Origin: an uncultured Pelagibacteraceae bacterium
GTDB lineage: Bacteria; Pseudomonadota; Alphaproteobacteria; Pelagibacterales; Pelagibacteraceae
Direction of reading: 5' to 3'
Assembly (NCBI GenBank): GCA_902604005.1
Contig: CACKXH010000003.1
Location: 26,178-90,177, forward strand
Length of the DNA stretch: 64,000 nucleotides
Shown: positions 1-6,990 of the stretch, one piece after another
Layout: every line of letters begins with the position of its first letter
Position numbering within the stretch: position 1 is the first letter of the stretch
Position numbers and translations under genes: made by a program
The notes under the pieces: generated by a model
Database searches by the model: none
Told to the model about the DNA's origin: nothing
The model's input: the letters and a program-made list of their open reading frames with translations, nothing else

Positions 1-8
1 TCAGTAAA

Positions 9-410
9 ATGAAAACAATGCACAAAGAACATACTCTCACAAAAAATCAGCAAATTATTTTTGATTTAATTGATAAATCTTCAGAGCCAATGAAAGCTTA
101 TGCAATACTTTTTAATGTTCAAAAAAAAGGTATTAAAGCTCCATTACAAGTTTATCGAGCATTAGATAAACTAGTTGAAATAGGAAAAATTCATAAAATT
201 GAAAGTAGAAATGCTTTTATTGCGTGTCACAATTCAAGCTGTCAGGTAGCTAAAGCTACTGCTTTTTCTATCTGTGAGATTTGTGAGAAAGTTACAGAAA
301 TAAGTAGCGCAGGTCTTTCCAAATACTTAGCTAACTTCAAAGACAAAGATGGTATGAAATATAGTAAATACAATCTTGAGTTTTTTGGATTATGTAAAAA
401 GTGTAGATAA
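9..410 (+). CDS. Fur/Zur-family metal-dependent transcriptional regulator
   Basis: A 133-residue Fur-superfamily repressor. The N-terminal two thirds have the winged-helix pattern (residues about 10-65). They are followed by a dimerisation part with two CxxC pairs, near residues 88-91 (CEIC) and at the C-terminus (CKKC), which in the family hold structural zinc. The segment RNAFIAC resembles alphaproteobacterial Zur proteins, but the usual His-rich sensor stretch after it is replaced by HNSSCQ, so the sensed ligand is uncertain. It is the first gene of a same-strand group with a small membrane protein, arsC and an aquaporin, where an ArsR repressor would normally sit. Seen: fold pattern and cysteines. 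Inferred: local regulation. The start lies only 8 bases into the window, so its promoter is not visible. Confidence 0.8.
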   Translation: MKTMHKEHTLTKNQQIIFDLIDKSSEPMKAYAILFNVQKKGIKAPLQVYRALDKLVEIGKIHKIESRNAFIACHNSSCQVAKATAFSICEICEKVTEISSAGLSKYLANFKDKDGMKYSKYNLEFFGLCKKCR

Positions 411-454
411 GTTATTATCTAAAATCAAAATAAAACAAGCTGAAAGGAAAACGA

Positions 455-676
455 ATGTTTATCAAGAAGTACCTTAAATGGATAAGTACATTTCTAGTCT
501 TAGTTGGTATTCTATTAACAAACCTAAATATATATCCTTTAAATATATACTTTCACGGATTAGGTGTTATTGGATGGACTATCGCTGGATTTGTTAGCAA
601 AGATAAAGCGATACTAACTAACTTTGGATTACAAATACCATTGTTCTTAATAGGAATTTATAAGATTATTATTTAG
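455..676 (+). CDS. Small two-TM membrane protein of unknown function
   Basis: A 73-residue hydrophobic protein with two probable membrane helices (about residues 10-28 and 34-65, the latter broken by a short SKDK loop). The start is supported by an upstream GAAAGGAAAA ribosome-binding stretch. It ends in the base where the arsC GTG start begins, so the two are translationally coupled. It resembles small uncharacterised alphaproteobacterial membrane proteins (DUF6552-like, from memory and not verified). Its place between a Fur-like regulator and arsC suggests a role in the same stress response, but no function can be assigned. Confidence 0.7.
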   Translation: MFIKKYLKWISTFLVLVGILLTNLNIYPLNIYFHGLGVIGWTIAGFVSKDKAILTNFGLQIPLFLIGIYKIII

Positions 677-1110
677 TGAAAAATATATTATTTGTTTGTA
701 CAGGAAACTCTGCAAGAAGTATCATAGCTGAGTCTTTAGTTAATAATAGATATAATGATAAATTCAAAGCCTATAGTGCTGGTAGTAATCCTTCTGGAGA
801 AATTAACAAAGATATAAAACATTTTTTAAATAATAAAGGTTTCAATCTTCAAAACTACTCATCCAAAAATTTTAATGTTTTTGTTAATGGAGAAATCAAA
901 ATTGATCATGTTATTACTGTATGTAATAATGCAAATAATGAAGTATGTCCTATTTGGCCTAAGGAAAATCAAATCATACACTGGGATATTGAAGATCCAG
1001 TAACAAAACTAAATAATGCTAGTGAGGATAAAAAATTTAAGATAATTACTGATACTTTTAATAATATTGATAAAAGAATTAAAAATTGGATTCTAAATGA
1101 AAAATACTAA
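676..1110 (+). CDS. arsC: Arsenate reductase, low-molecular-weight phosphatase type
   Basis: A 144-residue protein that should reduce arsenate to arsenite in the cytoplasm using a cysteine relay. The P-loop CX5R motif is CTGNSAR at residues 8-14. The two resolving cysteines of the thiol-linked ArsC class are at about 83 and 91, just before PIWP, and the catalytic Asp is in the DP pair near 107-108. These separate it from plain LMW tyrosine phosphatases, which lack the second and third Cys. The start is GTG, overlapping the stop of the preceding gene by one base; its 3' end overlaps the aquaporin start by 14 bases. Coupling to an aquaglyceroporin matches the Sinorhizobium arsC-aqpS arrangement, in which arsenite leaves through the channel. 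Confidence 0.88.
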   Translation: MKNILFVCTGNSARSIIAESLVNNRYNDKFKAYSAGSNPSGEINKDIKHFLNNKGFNLQNYSSKNFNVFVNGEIKIDHVITVCNNANNEVCPIWPKENQIIHWDIEDPVTKLNNASEDKKFKIITDTFNNIDKRIKNWILNEKY

Positions 1111-1747
1111 CAAAATATTTTTAGGTGAATTTATTGGAAGTAGCTTTTTAGTAATGGTTATTGTCGGGTCAGGAATAATGGCTGAAAATCTCACAAATGA
1201 TAATGCTTTGAGATTAACGGCTAATACACTCGCAACTGGTGCTGGCCTATTTGTCTTAATAACTGCTTTTGCAAATATTTCAGGTGCACATTTCAATCCT
1301 TTTGTGAGTTTAGCGATGTTTTTAAGAAAAAAAATCAATGGAAAACTTCTCATCATATATATTCCTGCACAAATACTTGGTTGTTTGCTAGGTGTTATGT
1401 TGGCTAATGTTTTTTTTGAACACGATATTCTTGAGTTATCGACAAAAAATAGAGATGGTTTTCATATTTTCTTATCTGAAATAATTGCTACTTTTGGTTT
1501 AATTTTTATTATTTTTGCTACTCAAAAAGATGGCAAAATAACAATAGCTGCTAGTGTTGCAACATATATTATGGCTGGTTATTGGTTTACATCATCAACA
1601 TCTTTTGCAAATCCAGCTGTTGCAATAGCTAGAACTTTTACTGATTCTTTTACAGGAATTAATTATTTGAATACGCCTACATATATTTTAGCTGAATTTT
1701 TGGGAGCCCTTATAGCTGTATATTTTATTAAGAAATTAATTAAATAA
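1097..1747 (+). CDS. MIP-family channel (AqpS-like aquaglyceroporin)
   Basis: A 216-residue, six-helix MIP-family channel. The two half-membrane loops are visible: GAHFNPF near residue 58, where the canonical NPA has become NPF, and FANPAVAIAR near residue 175, which is canonical. The second box with its following AIAR matches the branch of MIP proteins found in rhizobial and other alphaproteobacterial ars operons. The start overlaps the end of arsC, so the reductase and channel are translationally linked. Likely role by context: downhill exit of arsenite made by ArsC, replacing ArsB or Acr3 pumps. Substrate is inferred; water, glycerol or other neutral metalloid acids are alternatives. Confidence 0.82.
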   Translation: MKNTNKIFLGEFIGSSFLVMVIVGSGIMAENLTNDNALRLTANTLATGAGLFVLITAFANISGAHFNPFVSLAMFLRKKINGKLLIIYIPAQILGCLLGVMLANVFFEHDILELSTKNRDGFHIFLSEIIATFGLIFIIFATQKDGKITIAASVATYIMAGYWFTSSTSFANPAVAIARTFTDSFTGINYLNTPTYILAEFLGALIAVYFIKKLIK

Positions 1748-1940
1748 ATACAACTTTATTGAGAAATAAAAAATATTTTAAAGTAGACATCAATATTTAA
1801 TAGTTTATTAGTTAACGAATCAGCCCCTTAATTCTCAAATTAGTTTATTCTTTTATAGAATTTTTTTTACTCTCACATTACATAGATTTTAAGTCATGAA
1901 TCGATAGGAACCGAAAACAATAATATAAAGGAGATAAAAA
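1748..1940 (+). other. Non-coding gap / long 5' leader before the PiT-like gene
   Basis: 193 bases without a gene, the longest such gap in the window. It contains a 9-base direct repeat TAGTTTATT at 1801-1809 and 1841-1849, a T8 tract near 1861, and a patch of higher GC (about 1811-1830 and 1895-1915). It ends in a strong Shine-Dalgarno (AAAGGAG, about 1927-1933) before the ATG at 1941. I could not fit a convincing known riboswitch or a -35/-10 pair here. In SAR11 genomes, long relatively GC-rich gaps are enriched for structured RNAs, so a cis-regulatory RNA is possible but unproven. Confidence 0.35.
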
Positions 1941-2906
1941 ATGGAAATGACTTTAGTTTACACGGTTATAGGGTTTGCCCTTGCCGGTTATAGCGTAATC
2001 GCTAACGACTCAATTCAAACACTTGGTACATTTATAGCTTCAAAGAAGAAGTGGTTTAAATGGTATACACTTGCAGGATCTGCATCAGCTGTAATGATTT
2101 TTGCGTTAGCATGGGGATGGTATTCATATGATGGTGATATTTCTTATGGAAGATTAACTAGAATACCTTATCAAGAAATTCAGTGGTATCATGCAGTAGC
2201 GCCTGCAATATTGCTATTATTAACAAGAATTGGAATACCGGTATCTACTACTTTCTTAGTTCTTTCAGCATTTGCTTCAACAGTTGTGCTTGAAAAAATG
2301 CTATTAAAAAGTGTAGTTGGATATGGTTTAGCGGCAATGGTCGCTTATATTGCTTGGATAGTAGTATCAAAATTTATCAATGAAAAATTAGATGAAGTTG
2401 ATGAAAAATATATTGGCTTTTGGAGAAATGCTGTTTGGGTTTCTTCAGGTTGGTTATGGTGGGTTTGGTTATCTCACGATGTAGCTAATATTGCAGTATA
2501 TCTACCTAGACAGTTAGATTTAACATTACTTTTGATTGTAATGGCTTACTTCACTGCATTATTATTTTATATTTTCTACATTCAAGGTGGACCAATTCAG
2601 AAAGTTGTTTTGGAGAAGACTGGAACAAGATATGCAAGATCAGCTACAATTATTAACGTAATTTATGCTGGTGTCTTATTCTACTTTAAAGAACTTAATG
2701 ATTTGCCTATGTCAACTACATGGGTTTTCGTTGGTTTGTTGTGTGGAAGAGAACTTGCAATTTCAACAATGAACAAAGATTATAAGTTTAAGTATGTTTT
2801 TCCATTAATTGGTAAAGACTTTCTTAAAATGATCTTTGGATTAAGCGTATCAGTTGGAATTGTTTTAGCAATTCACTACATAATTATTCCAAATAATTGG
2901 TTCTAA
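1941..2906 (+). CDS. PiT-like inorganic anion permease, divergent
   Basis: A 321-residue protein with about eight to ten membrane helices. The two halves each carry pieces reminiscent of the PiT phosphate/sulfate permease repeat: IANDSIQTLGTFI near residues 20-32 and PVSTTFLV near 100 in the first half; LSHDVANIAVYLPR near 178-191 and PMSTTWVFVGLLCGRELA near 254-271 in the second. PiT proteins have GxNDxxNA and PVSTT in these places, so the first position of the second half is His-Asp rather than Asn-Asp. Family assignment is inference from these motifs; substrate is not known. It has a strong ribosome-binding site and its own leader, and is followed by a terminator shared with the convergent SMR gene. 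Confidence 0.55.
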   Translation: MEMTLVYTVIGFALAGYSVIANDSIQTLGTFIASKKKWFKWYTLAGSASAVMIFALAWGWYSYDGDISYGRLTRIPYQEIQWYHAVAPAILLLLTRIGIPVSTTFLVLSAFASTVVLEKMLLKSVVGYGLAAMVAYIAWIVVSKFINEKLDEVDEKYIGFWRNAVWVSSGWLWWVWLSHDVANIAVYLPRQLDLTLLLIVMAYFTALLFYIFYIQGGPIQKVVLEKTGTRYARSATIINVIYAGVLFYFKELNDLPMSTTWVFVGLLCGRELAISTMNKDYKFKYVFPLIGKDFLKMIFGLSVSVGIVLAIHYIIIPNNWF

Positions 2907-2916
2907 ACAAATCTAT

Positions 2917-2947
2917 ATGGTCGTGTTAATCTAATTAGCACGACCAT
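2917..2947. terminator. Bidirectional hairpin terminator between convergent genes
   Basis: A 14-base-pair stem (2917-2930 with 2934-2947, one G-U pair, GC-rich core GGTCGTG/CACGACC) with a 3-base loop. It sits exactly between the converging PiT-like and SMR genes. It is followed by a U-rich stretch on the plus strand (TATCTTATTTT) and preceded by A-rich bases that give U on the minus strand. Confidence 0.8.
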
Positions 2948-2956
2948 TATCTTATT

Positions 2957-3301
2957 TTAAGAACTTACTTTTCCTAAATAATTTACAAGAATAACGCCTA
3001 TAATTATTAGAATTATACCTATAGTTCCATAAATATTAGGTAATTGATTATATTTTAAAATACCAAAGATCGTTACTGCAGTAATTGTTAATCCTCCATA
3101 TGTTGCATAAGCAAAACCCACTGGGATCATCATCATAACTTTAGATAAACAAAAAATACAAAGAACTATTGAAATAATACAAAATAACGTTGGCATTAAG
3201 TTTGTAAAACCGTTTGTAGTCTTTAGCAAACCATTTGAAGCAATACCTAATATTACTGCAAAAAATAAATACAAATATCCAGAAATTTTAAATGTAATCA
3301 T
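2957..3301 (-). CDS. SMR-family small membrane transporter homologue lacking the key Glu
   Basis: A 114-residue, four-helix protein that aligns along its length with EmrE/QacE (LYLFFA...NGFTNLMP matches IYLGGA...EGFTRLWP; IPVGFAYATYGG matches IPTGIAYAIWSG). By this alignment the essential proton- and substrate-binding Glu14 of EmrE is Gly19 here, and Trp63 is Tyr68; EmrE Tyr60 is kept as Tyr65. A classical drug/proton antiport mechanism is therefore unlikely. It lies 43 bases downstream of phnE on the same strand and may be co-transcribed with the phosphonate-type importer. Possible roles are a partner subunit, a non-drug exporter or a decaying gene; I cannot decide. Confidence 0.78.
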   Translation of the reverse strand: MITFKISGYLYLFFAVILGIASNGLLKTTNGFTNLMPTLFCIISIVLCIFCLSKVMMMIPVGFAYATYGGLTITAVTIFGILKYNQLPNIYGTIGIILIIIGVILVNYLGKVSS

Positions 3302-3344
3302 TATTACATGATCTTCATAATCATATAATAATCAATAAAATAAA

Positions 3345-4172
3345 TTACTTAATTTTAGATCTAATAAATGCTGATAGATGATCTATAATAAAAATTGTTA
3401 CAAATATTAGAATTATAATTGCAGAAACTCTTTCATACTCAAACATCCTGAAAGATGATTGTAGTTCATAACCTATTCCACCCGCTCCAACTATACCTAG
3501 CATTGTAGCCATTCTAACATTTCTATCTAAGATATATAAATTGTTTGCAACAAATGATGGTAAGATCTGAGGTATAACACCAAATGAAATTATTTGACTT
3601 TTAGTTGCACCAGACGATTTAAGAGCATCAATTGGTCCTTTGTTAATATGCTCGATATCTTCTGCGTAAAATTTTGCTAAGAATCCCATCGTGTGTAAAC
3701 CTAATGCAAGTACCCCTGGCATTGCACCAAATCCAATTGCAATAACTAATATCATTGCAATAATAAATTCAGGTATTGCTCTAAAGAATATGACTATAGT
3801 TTTACAGATTAGGTAAACAAAATAATTAGGAGCTAAATTTCTTGCTGAAAATAATCCAAGTGGAATTGATAAAACTATGGCAATAAAAGTACCAAGAAAA
3901 GCAATTTCAATAGTCTCAAACATTGCATAAATTAATTGATTTAAATTACTAAAATCAGGTGGAAGCATTCTTGATAAGATATCTCCAAAATATTTTGAAG
4001 AATCTGTAACTAATTTAATAAAATCGATTTCTAAGTCATTTACAACAAATACTAAAACAAAAGAAAATATCCCTATAGTGGTAAGGGTTTTCCAAGACCA
4101 TTGGGGTTTTAAATAAGTCGCAAGATCTTTGTCTTTATTGTCAACTTTAAGCTTAATAACGTTCCGTTCCAT
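3345..4172 (-). CDS. phnE: Phosphonate-type ABC transporter permease PhnE
   Basis: A 275-residue inner-membrane permease with about six helices and the BPD-type EAA loop near residues 185-205 (DALKSSGATKSQIISFGVIPQILPSF), which contacts the ATPase. The closing region MATMLGIVGAGGIGYEL is typical of PhnE. An N-terminal cytoplasmic stretch precedes the first helix at about residue 32. It is one base away from phnC and forms the membrane part of PhnDCE. Known for the family: import of phosphonates, phosphite or other reduced or organic phosphorus compounds; which one is transported cannot be read from the permease. Confidence 0.9.
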   Translation of the reverse strand: MERNVIKLKVDNKDKDLATYLKPQWSWKTLTTIGIFSFVLVFVVNDLEIDFIKLVTDSSKYFGDILSRMLPPDFSNLNQLIYAMFETIEIAFLGTFIAIVLSIPLGLFSARNLAPNYFVYLICKTIVIFFRAIPEFIIAMILVIAIGFGAMPGVLALGLHTMGFLAKFYAEDIEHINKGPIDALKSSGATKSQIISFGVIPQILPSFVANNLYILDRNVRMATMLGIVGAGGIGYELQSSFRMFEYERVSAIIILIFVTIFIIDHLSAFIRSKIK

Positions 4173-4173
4173 A

Positions 4174-4896
4174 TTATACGTAAATTTTTTCTAAATTAGA
4201 TTTGTTAATATTTTCAGATTTTTCATCAAATATAATCTTACCATCCAAAAGACCTACTAATCTATCTGAGTATTTTTTTGCTAAATCAACTTGATGAAGG
4301 TTACATAAAATAGTTGTGCCAAACTCTTTGTTAATTTTCTTTAATAGAGATAAAATCAAATTTGCTGCTTTAGGATCTAAGCTAGCAACAGGCTCATCAG
4401 CTAATAATAATAATGGTTTTTTAATTATAGCTCTTGCAATTCCAACTCTTTGTCTTTGACCACCAGATAATTCATCAGATCTATTATAAGATTTTTCAAG
4501 TAAACCTACAGTTTTTAAAGATTTTAAAGCTTCAATTTTTTGACCTTTTTTAAATAAATAAAATAAAGATAAAAATTTATTACTTGAATTTAATAGACCT
4601 GTTAAGACGTTGTTTATTGCAGATAGATTATTTACTAGATTAAATTCTTGAAAAATCATTCCAGTTTTTTTTTGAACTTCTGGAATAGTATTGTTATTTA
4701 CTATTTGATTATCAAAATAAATTTCCCCTCCACTTGAGTTTTCAAGTCCATTAATAGTTCTCAATAAAGTTGTTTTACCTGAACCACTGGGCCCTAAAAT
4801 ACTTACAAATTCTCCTTTATTAATTTTTAAATTAACACCTTTTAATGCTGGACTTCCATTTTCAAAAGTTTTTTTAAGATCATTTATTTCAAGCAT
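4174..4896 (-). CDS. phnC: Phosphonate-type ABC transporter ATP-binding protein PhnC
   Basis: A 240-residue ABC ATPase. Walker A is GPSGSGKTTLL near residues 35-45, the Q-loop is MIFQEFNLV, the signature is LSGGQRQRVGIARA near 143-156, Walker B is LLLLADEP near 160-167 and the switch His is in NLHQVD. The FNLVNNLSAINNVLTG segment is characteristic of PhnC. It energises PhnE. It sits between phnE (1 base) and phnD (17 bases) in a clear operon. Confidence 0.9.
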   Translation of the reverse strand: MLEINDLKKTFENGSPALKGVNLKINKGEFVSILGPSGSGKTTLLRTINGLENSSGGEIYFDNQIVNNNTIPEVQKKTGMIFQEFNLVNNLSAINNVLTGLLNSSNKFLSLFYLFKKGQKIEALKSLKTVGLLEKSYNRSDELSGGQRQRVGIARAIIKKPLLLLADEPVASLDPKAANLILSLLKKINKEFGTTILCNLHQVDLAKKYSDRLVGLLDGKIIFDEKSENINKSNLEKIYV

Positions 4897-4913
4897 GATA
4901 GTCCTGTGTTAAT

Positions 4914-5768
4914 TTAACTTTTATTCTTATTTAATAATTCAATTACTTCTCTTAAAACATTGTAGTCAGAGTCTTTAACTTCCATATAGTGAGACATCTT
5001 TCCACCATACCCACCTATCTGTCCGTGGTTATGAGCTTCTAAGACAGCTTTTTTAATTTTATCTCTATCTTCTTTTGGAATTATTTTTGAGTATGCCAGT
5101 GGTGGTGGAGGAACCCTATCCGACTTATGTATAATTCTTACATCTTCTTTTTTAAAAGTTCCATCTTCTAATCTTGCTTCAAAATTTCTAGAACTCATAC
5201 CACAAACATCAGATTGATTATTTAATACTGCTAATAAACATGCATCATGACTACCTGCATAAAAAACCTTCTCAAAATGATCTTTATTTTTTATTGAAAG
5301 ATTGATTTTACTTAATTCTACTTGTGGAATTAAATCACCACTTGTTGATCCTATAGTGTTTAAAGATAAAATTTTACCTTTAACATCTTTAAATTCTTTT
5401 AACGCACTATCTTTTTTAACAACAAAGTAAGTATAATAACCTGCATCTTTTTCACCAGGCCTCACTCCTGCAGCAAAAGCTTCTGCATTAGCAATCTCAG
5501 CAGCCTTGACATATGTTTTTCCACCATACCAAGCTATATGAGCTCTACCCGCTCTCATTGCTTCAACAGCAGCATTATAATCTGTTACTTTAATTGTATC
5601 TATATTTAGTCCAGTAAGTTTTTCAGTGATTGAGATTAAATTTGTATAGTCACTTTCATCACCCTTCTCACTAGCAGGAACAAATACCATTTTATAGGTT
5701 TTTGCCTCAGCATTTAGGTTTCCAGTAAATAAAACTAGAAAAAGTATAAATATTGTTTTTTTTAACAT
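4914..5768 (-). CDS. phnD: Phosphonate-type ABC transporter periplasmic binding protein PhnD
   Basis: A 284-residue periplasmic binding protein with a signal peptide (about residues 1-20, hydrophobic FILFLVLF, ending near NAEA). The ligand-site STSG motif is present (GSTSGDLIP near 133-141), together with a Tyr-rich WYGGKTYV segment near 80 and the PPPPLAYS stretch near 218, all typical of PhnD. These bind phosphonate, phosphite or 2-aminoethylphosphonate in different members; specificity is not readable by eye. First gene of phnDCE; a promoter-like pair lies 45-75 bases upstream, and a Pho-box-like repeat overlaps the ribosome-binding region. The preceding gene is a cytidylyltransferase of the type used on phosphocholine or phosphonates. 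Confidence 0.9.
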   Translation of the reverse strand: MLKKTIFILFLVLFTGNLNAEAKTYKMVFVPASEKGDESDYTNLISITEKLTGLNIDTIKVTDYNAAVEAMRAGRAHIAWYGGKTYVKAAEIANAEAFAAGVRPGEKDAGYYTYFVVKKDSALKEFKDVKGKILSLNTIGSTSGDLIPQVELSKINLSIKNKDHFEKVFYAGSHDACLLAVLNNQSDVCGMSSRNFEARLEDGTFKKEDVRIIHKSDRVPPPPLAYSKIIPKEDRDKIKKAVLEAHNHGQIGGYGGKMSHYMEVKDSDYNVLREVIELLNKNKS

Positions 5769-5813
5769 AATTTGTCATTTTGTTATCATTAACTTTGTTC
5801 GCTTACAAGTTAA

Positions 5814-5842
5814 TTATTAGGATATACTGAAGGTGAAATCAA
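5814..5842 (-). promoter_or_regulatory. Candidate sigma-70 promoter of phnDCE
   Basis: On the minus strand, TTGATT (5837-5842) and TAATAA (5814-5819) are separated by 17 bases, giving a leader of about 40 bases before the phnD ATG. It lies in the 85-base gap between phnD and the preceding cytidylyltransferase gene. In such AT-rich DNA a match of this quality can arise by chance. Confidence 0.4.
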
Positions 5843-5853
5843 CATTGGAATTG

Positions 5854-6978
5854 TTAACTTTTTGTGAATTTTTTGTTAAATGCGACTAATGCTTTTTTAT
5901 AATCTTCGACCGTATCAATTTCTTTCCAACCACTTTCAATGATAACACAATGAACTTTTATACCTATATCAACAAGTTCCTGAATAAAGTCTGTAAGATA
6001 GGCTTTTTGAAAAACTTTAGCTCTTTGAAAAGGTTTATTCCAATATAATTTTTTTAATCGATGAAAGTGTTCCTTAAATATTTCAGTTCCACGATTAGAT
6101 AATTTGATCATACCAATAAACTCACCGTGAACTTCTTCATTGCCCGTATTTATTTTACCGATTTTTTCAACCTCATTGTTTGAGTTAAATATTACATTTT
6201 CAGCTTCAGAAATAGGATGATCTTTACGACCTACATAATAACCTCTCCAATCAATATCAACTACAACTGAGATATCATGATTTGAATTTAACGTTCTTTC
6301 AACAACAGAGGAATCGAATAGTATGTCAGAATATGAAATAATGATATTTCCACTGATAACTTTTTCAGCGTAAAAAATAGAGTTCAAAATATTATTATTT
6401 TTATAATCTTTGTTTTCGAAATATTTTATTCCTTTATAATTAATCTTTTCTTTTTTATATCCTCTAATCAAGGAAATATCTTTAATTCCATTCTTTTTAT
6501 AAGAGTCTAGTTGACGTTGAAGAAGAGTTTTTCCACCAAAATCTAACATACATTTTGGAAGATTTTCTGTATGTTTTTTAAGTCTGCTTCCTAAACCTGC
6601 AGCAATAACTAATGCTTTACAATTATTCTTATTTAATGAATTTTCAATTTTTTCAATTTGATCTTCATCAAGATCGTTTTCTTTAATAGATCTAATTAAT
6701 GAAACAATTCTGGGATTTTTTTCAATATACTCTCCAATATCTGGTGCAACATTTCCTTTAGATATTCCTGCCAAATCATTAAGGGTATCAATATTGACTT
6801 TTAATAGACTAGAAAGTTTTTTTATTACAATTTGTTTTGGAGCAGAACGTTTCTCTTTTTCTATATCATTTAAATATGATGCAGCAATACCAATTTTAGT
6901 GGCCAATTCTCTTTGACCGAAACCATTCTTAATTCTTAATTCTCGAATTAATGATCCAAAATTTTTTTTCTTAGTCAT
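5854..6978 (-). CDS. XRE helix-turn-helix / cytidylyltransferase fusion protein
   Basis: A 374-residue two-part protein. Residues about 8-65 are an XRE/Cro-type helix-turn-helix (LIRELRIKNGFGQRELATKIG with YLNDIEKEKR). A 50-residue acidic linker follows. Residues 121-374 are a nucleotidyltransferase: GLGSRL (128-133), PK (141-142), metal-binding Asp in SYSDIL (218), the W-Y-R-P-EAE pattern spread over 244-260, and a closing WKEIDTVEDYKKA. The W/Y/R/EAE pattern is that of phosphocholine cytidylyltransferase LicC and the related 2-aminoethylphosphonate enzyme PntC. It is followed downstream by phnDCE and preceded by manC. Inference: it activates a phosphoryl-amine headgroup with CTP for surface or phosphonate metabolism, and may also bind DNA. 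Substrate and DNA target are unknown. Confidence 0.8.
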   Translation of the reverse strand: MTKKKNFGSLIRELRIKNGFGQRELATKIGIAASYLNDIEKEKRSAPKQIVIKKLSSLLKVNIDTLNDLAGISKGNVAPDIGEYIEKNPRIVSLIRSIKENDLDEDQIEKIENSLNKNNCKALVIAAGLGSRLKKHTENLPKCMLDFGGKTLLQRQLDSYKKNGIKDISLIRGYKKEKINYKGIKYFENKDYKNNNILNSIFYAEKVISGNIIISYSDILFDSSVVERTLNSNHDISVVVDIDWRGYYVGRKDHPISEAENVIFNSNNEVEKIGKINTGNEEVHGEFIGMIKLSNRGTEIFKEHFHRLKKLYWNKPFQRAKVFQKAYLTDFIQELVDIGIKVHCVIIESGWKEIDTVEDYKKALVAFNKKFTKS

Positions 6979-6990
6979 GATAAATTTTAT

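Noticed and set aside
1780..1940. SAM- or glycine-type riboswitch before the PiT-like gene
   Set aside because: I could not match the known cores of SAM-II/SAM-V or glycine riboswitches to this leader; only a general structured-RNA suspicion remains.
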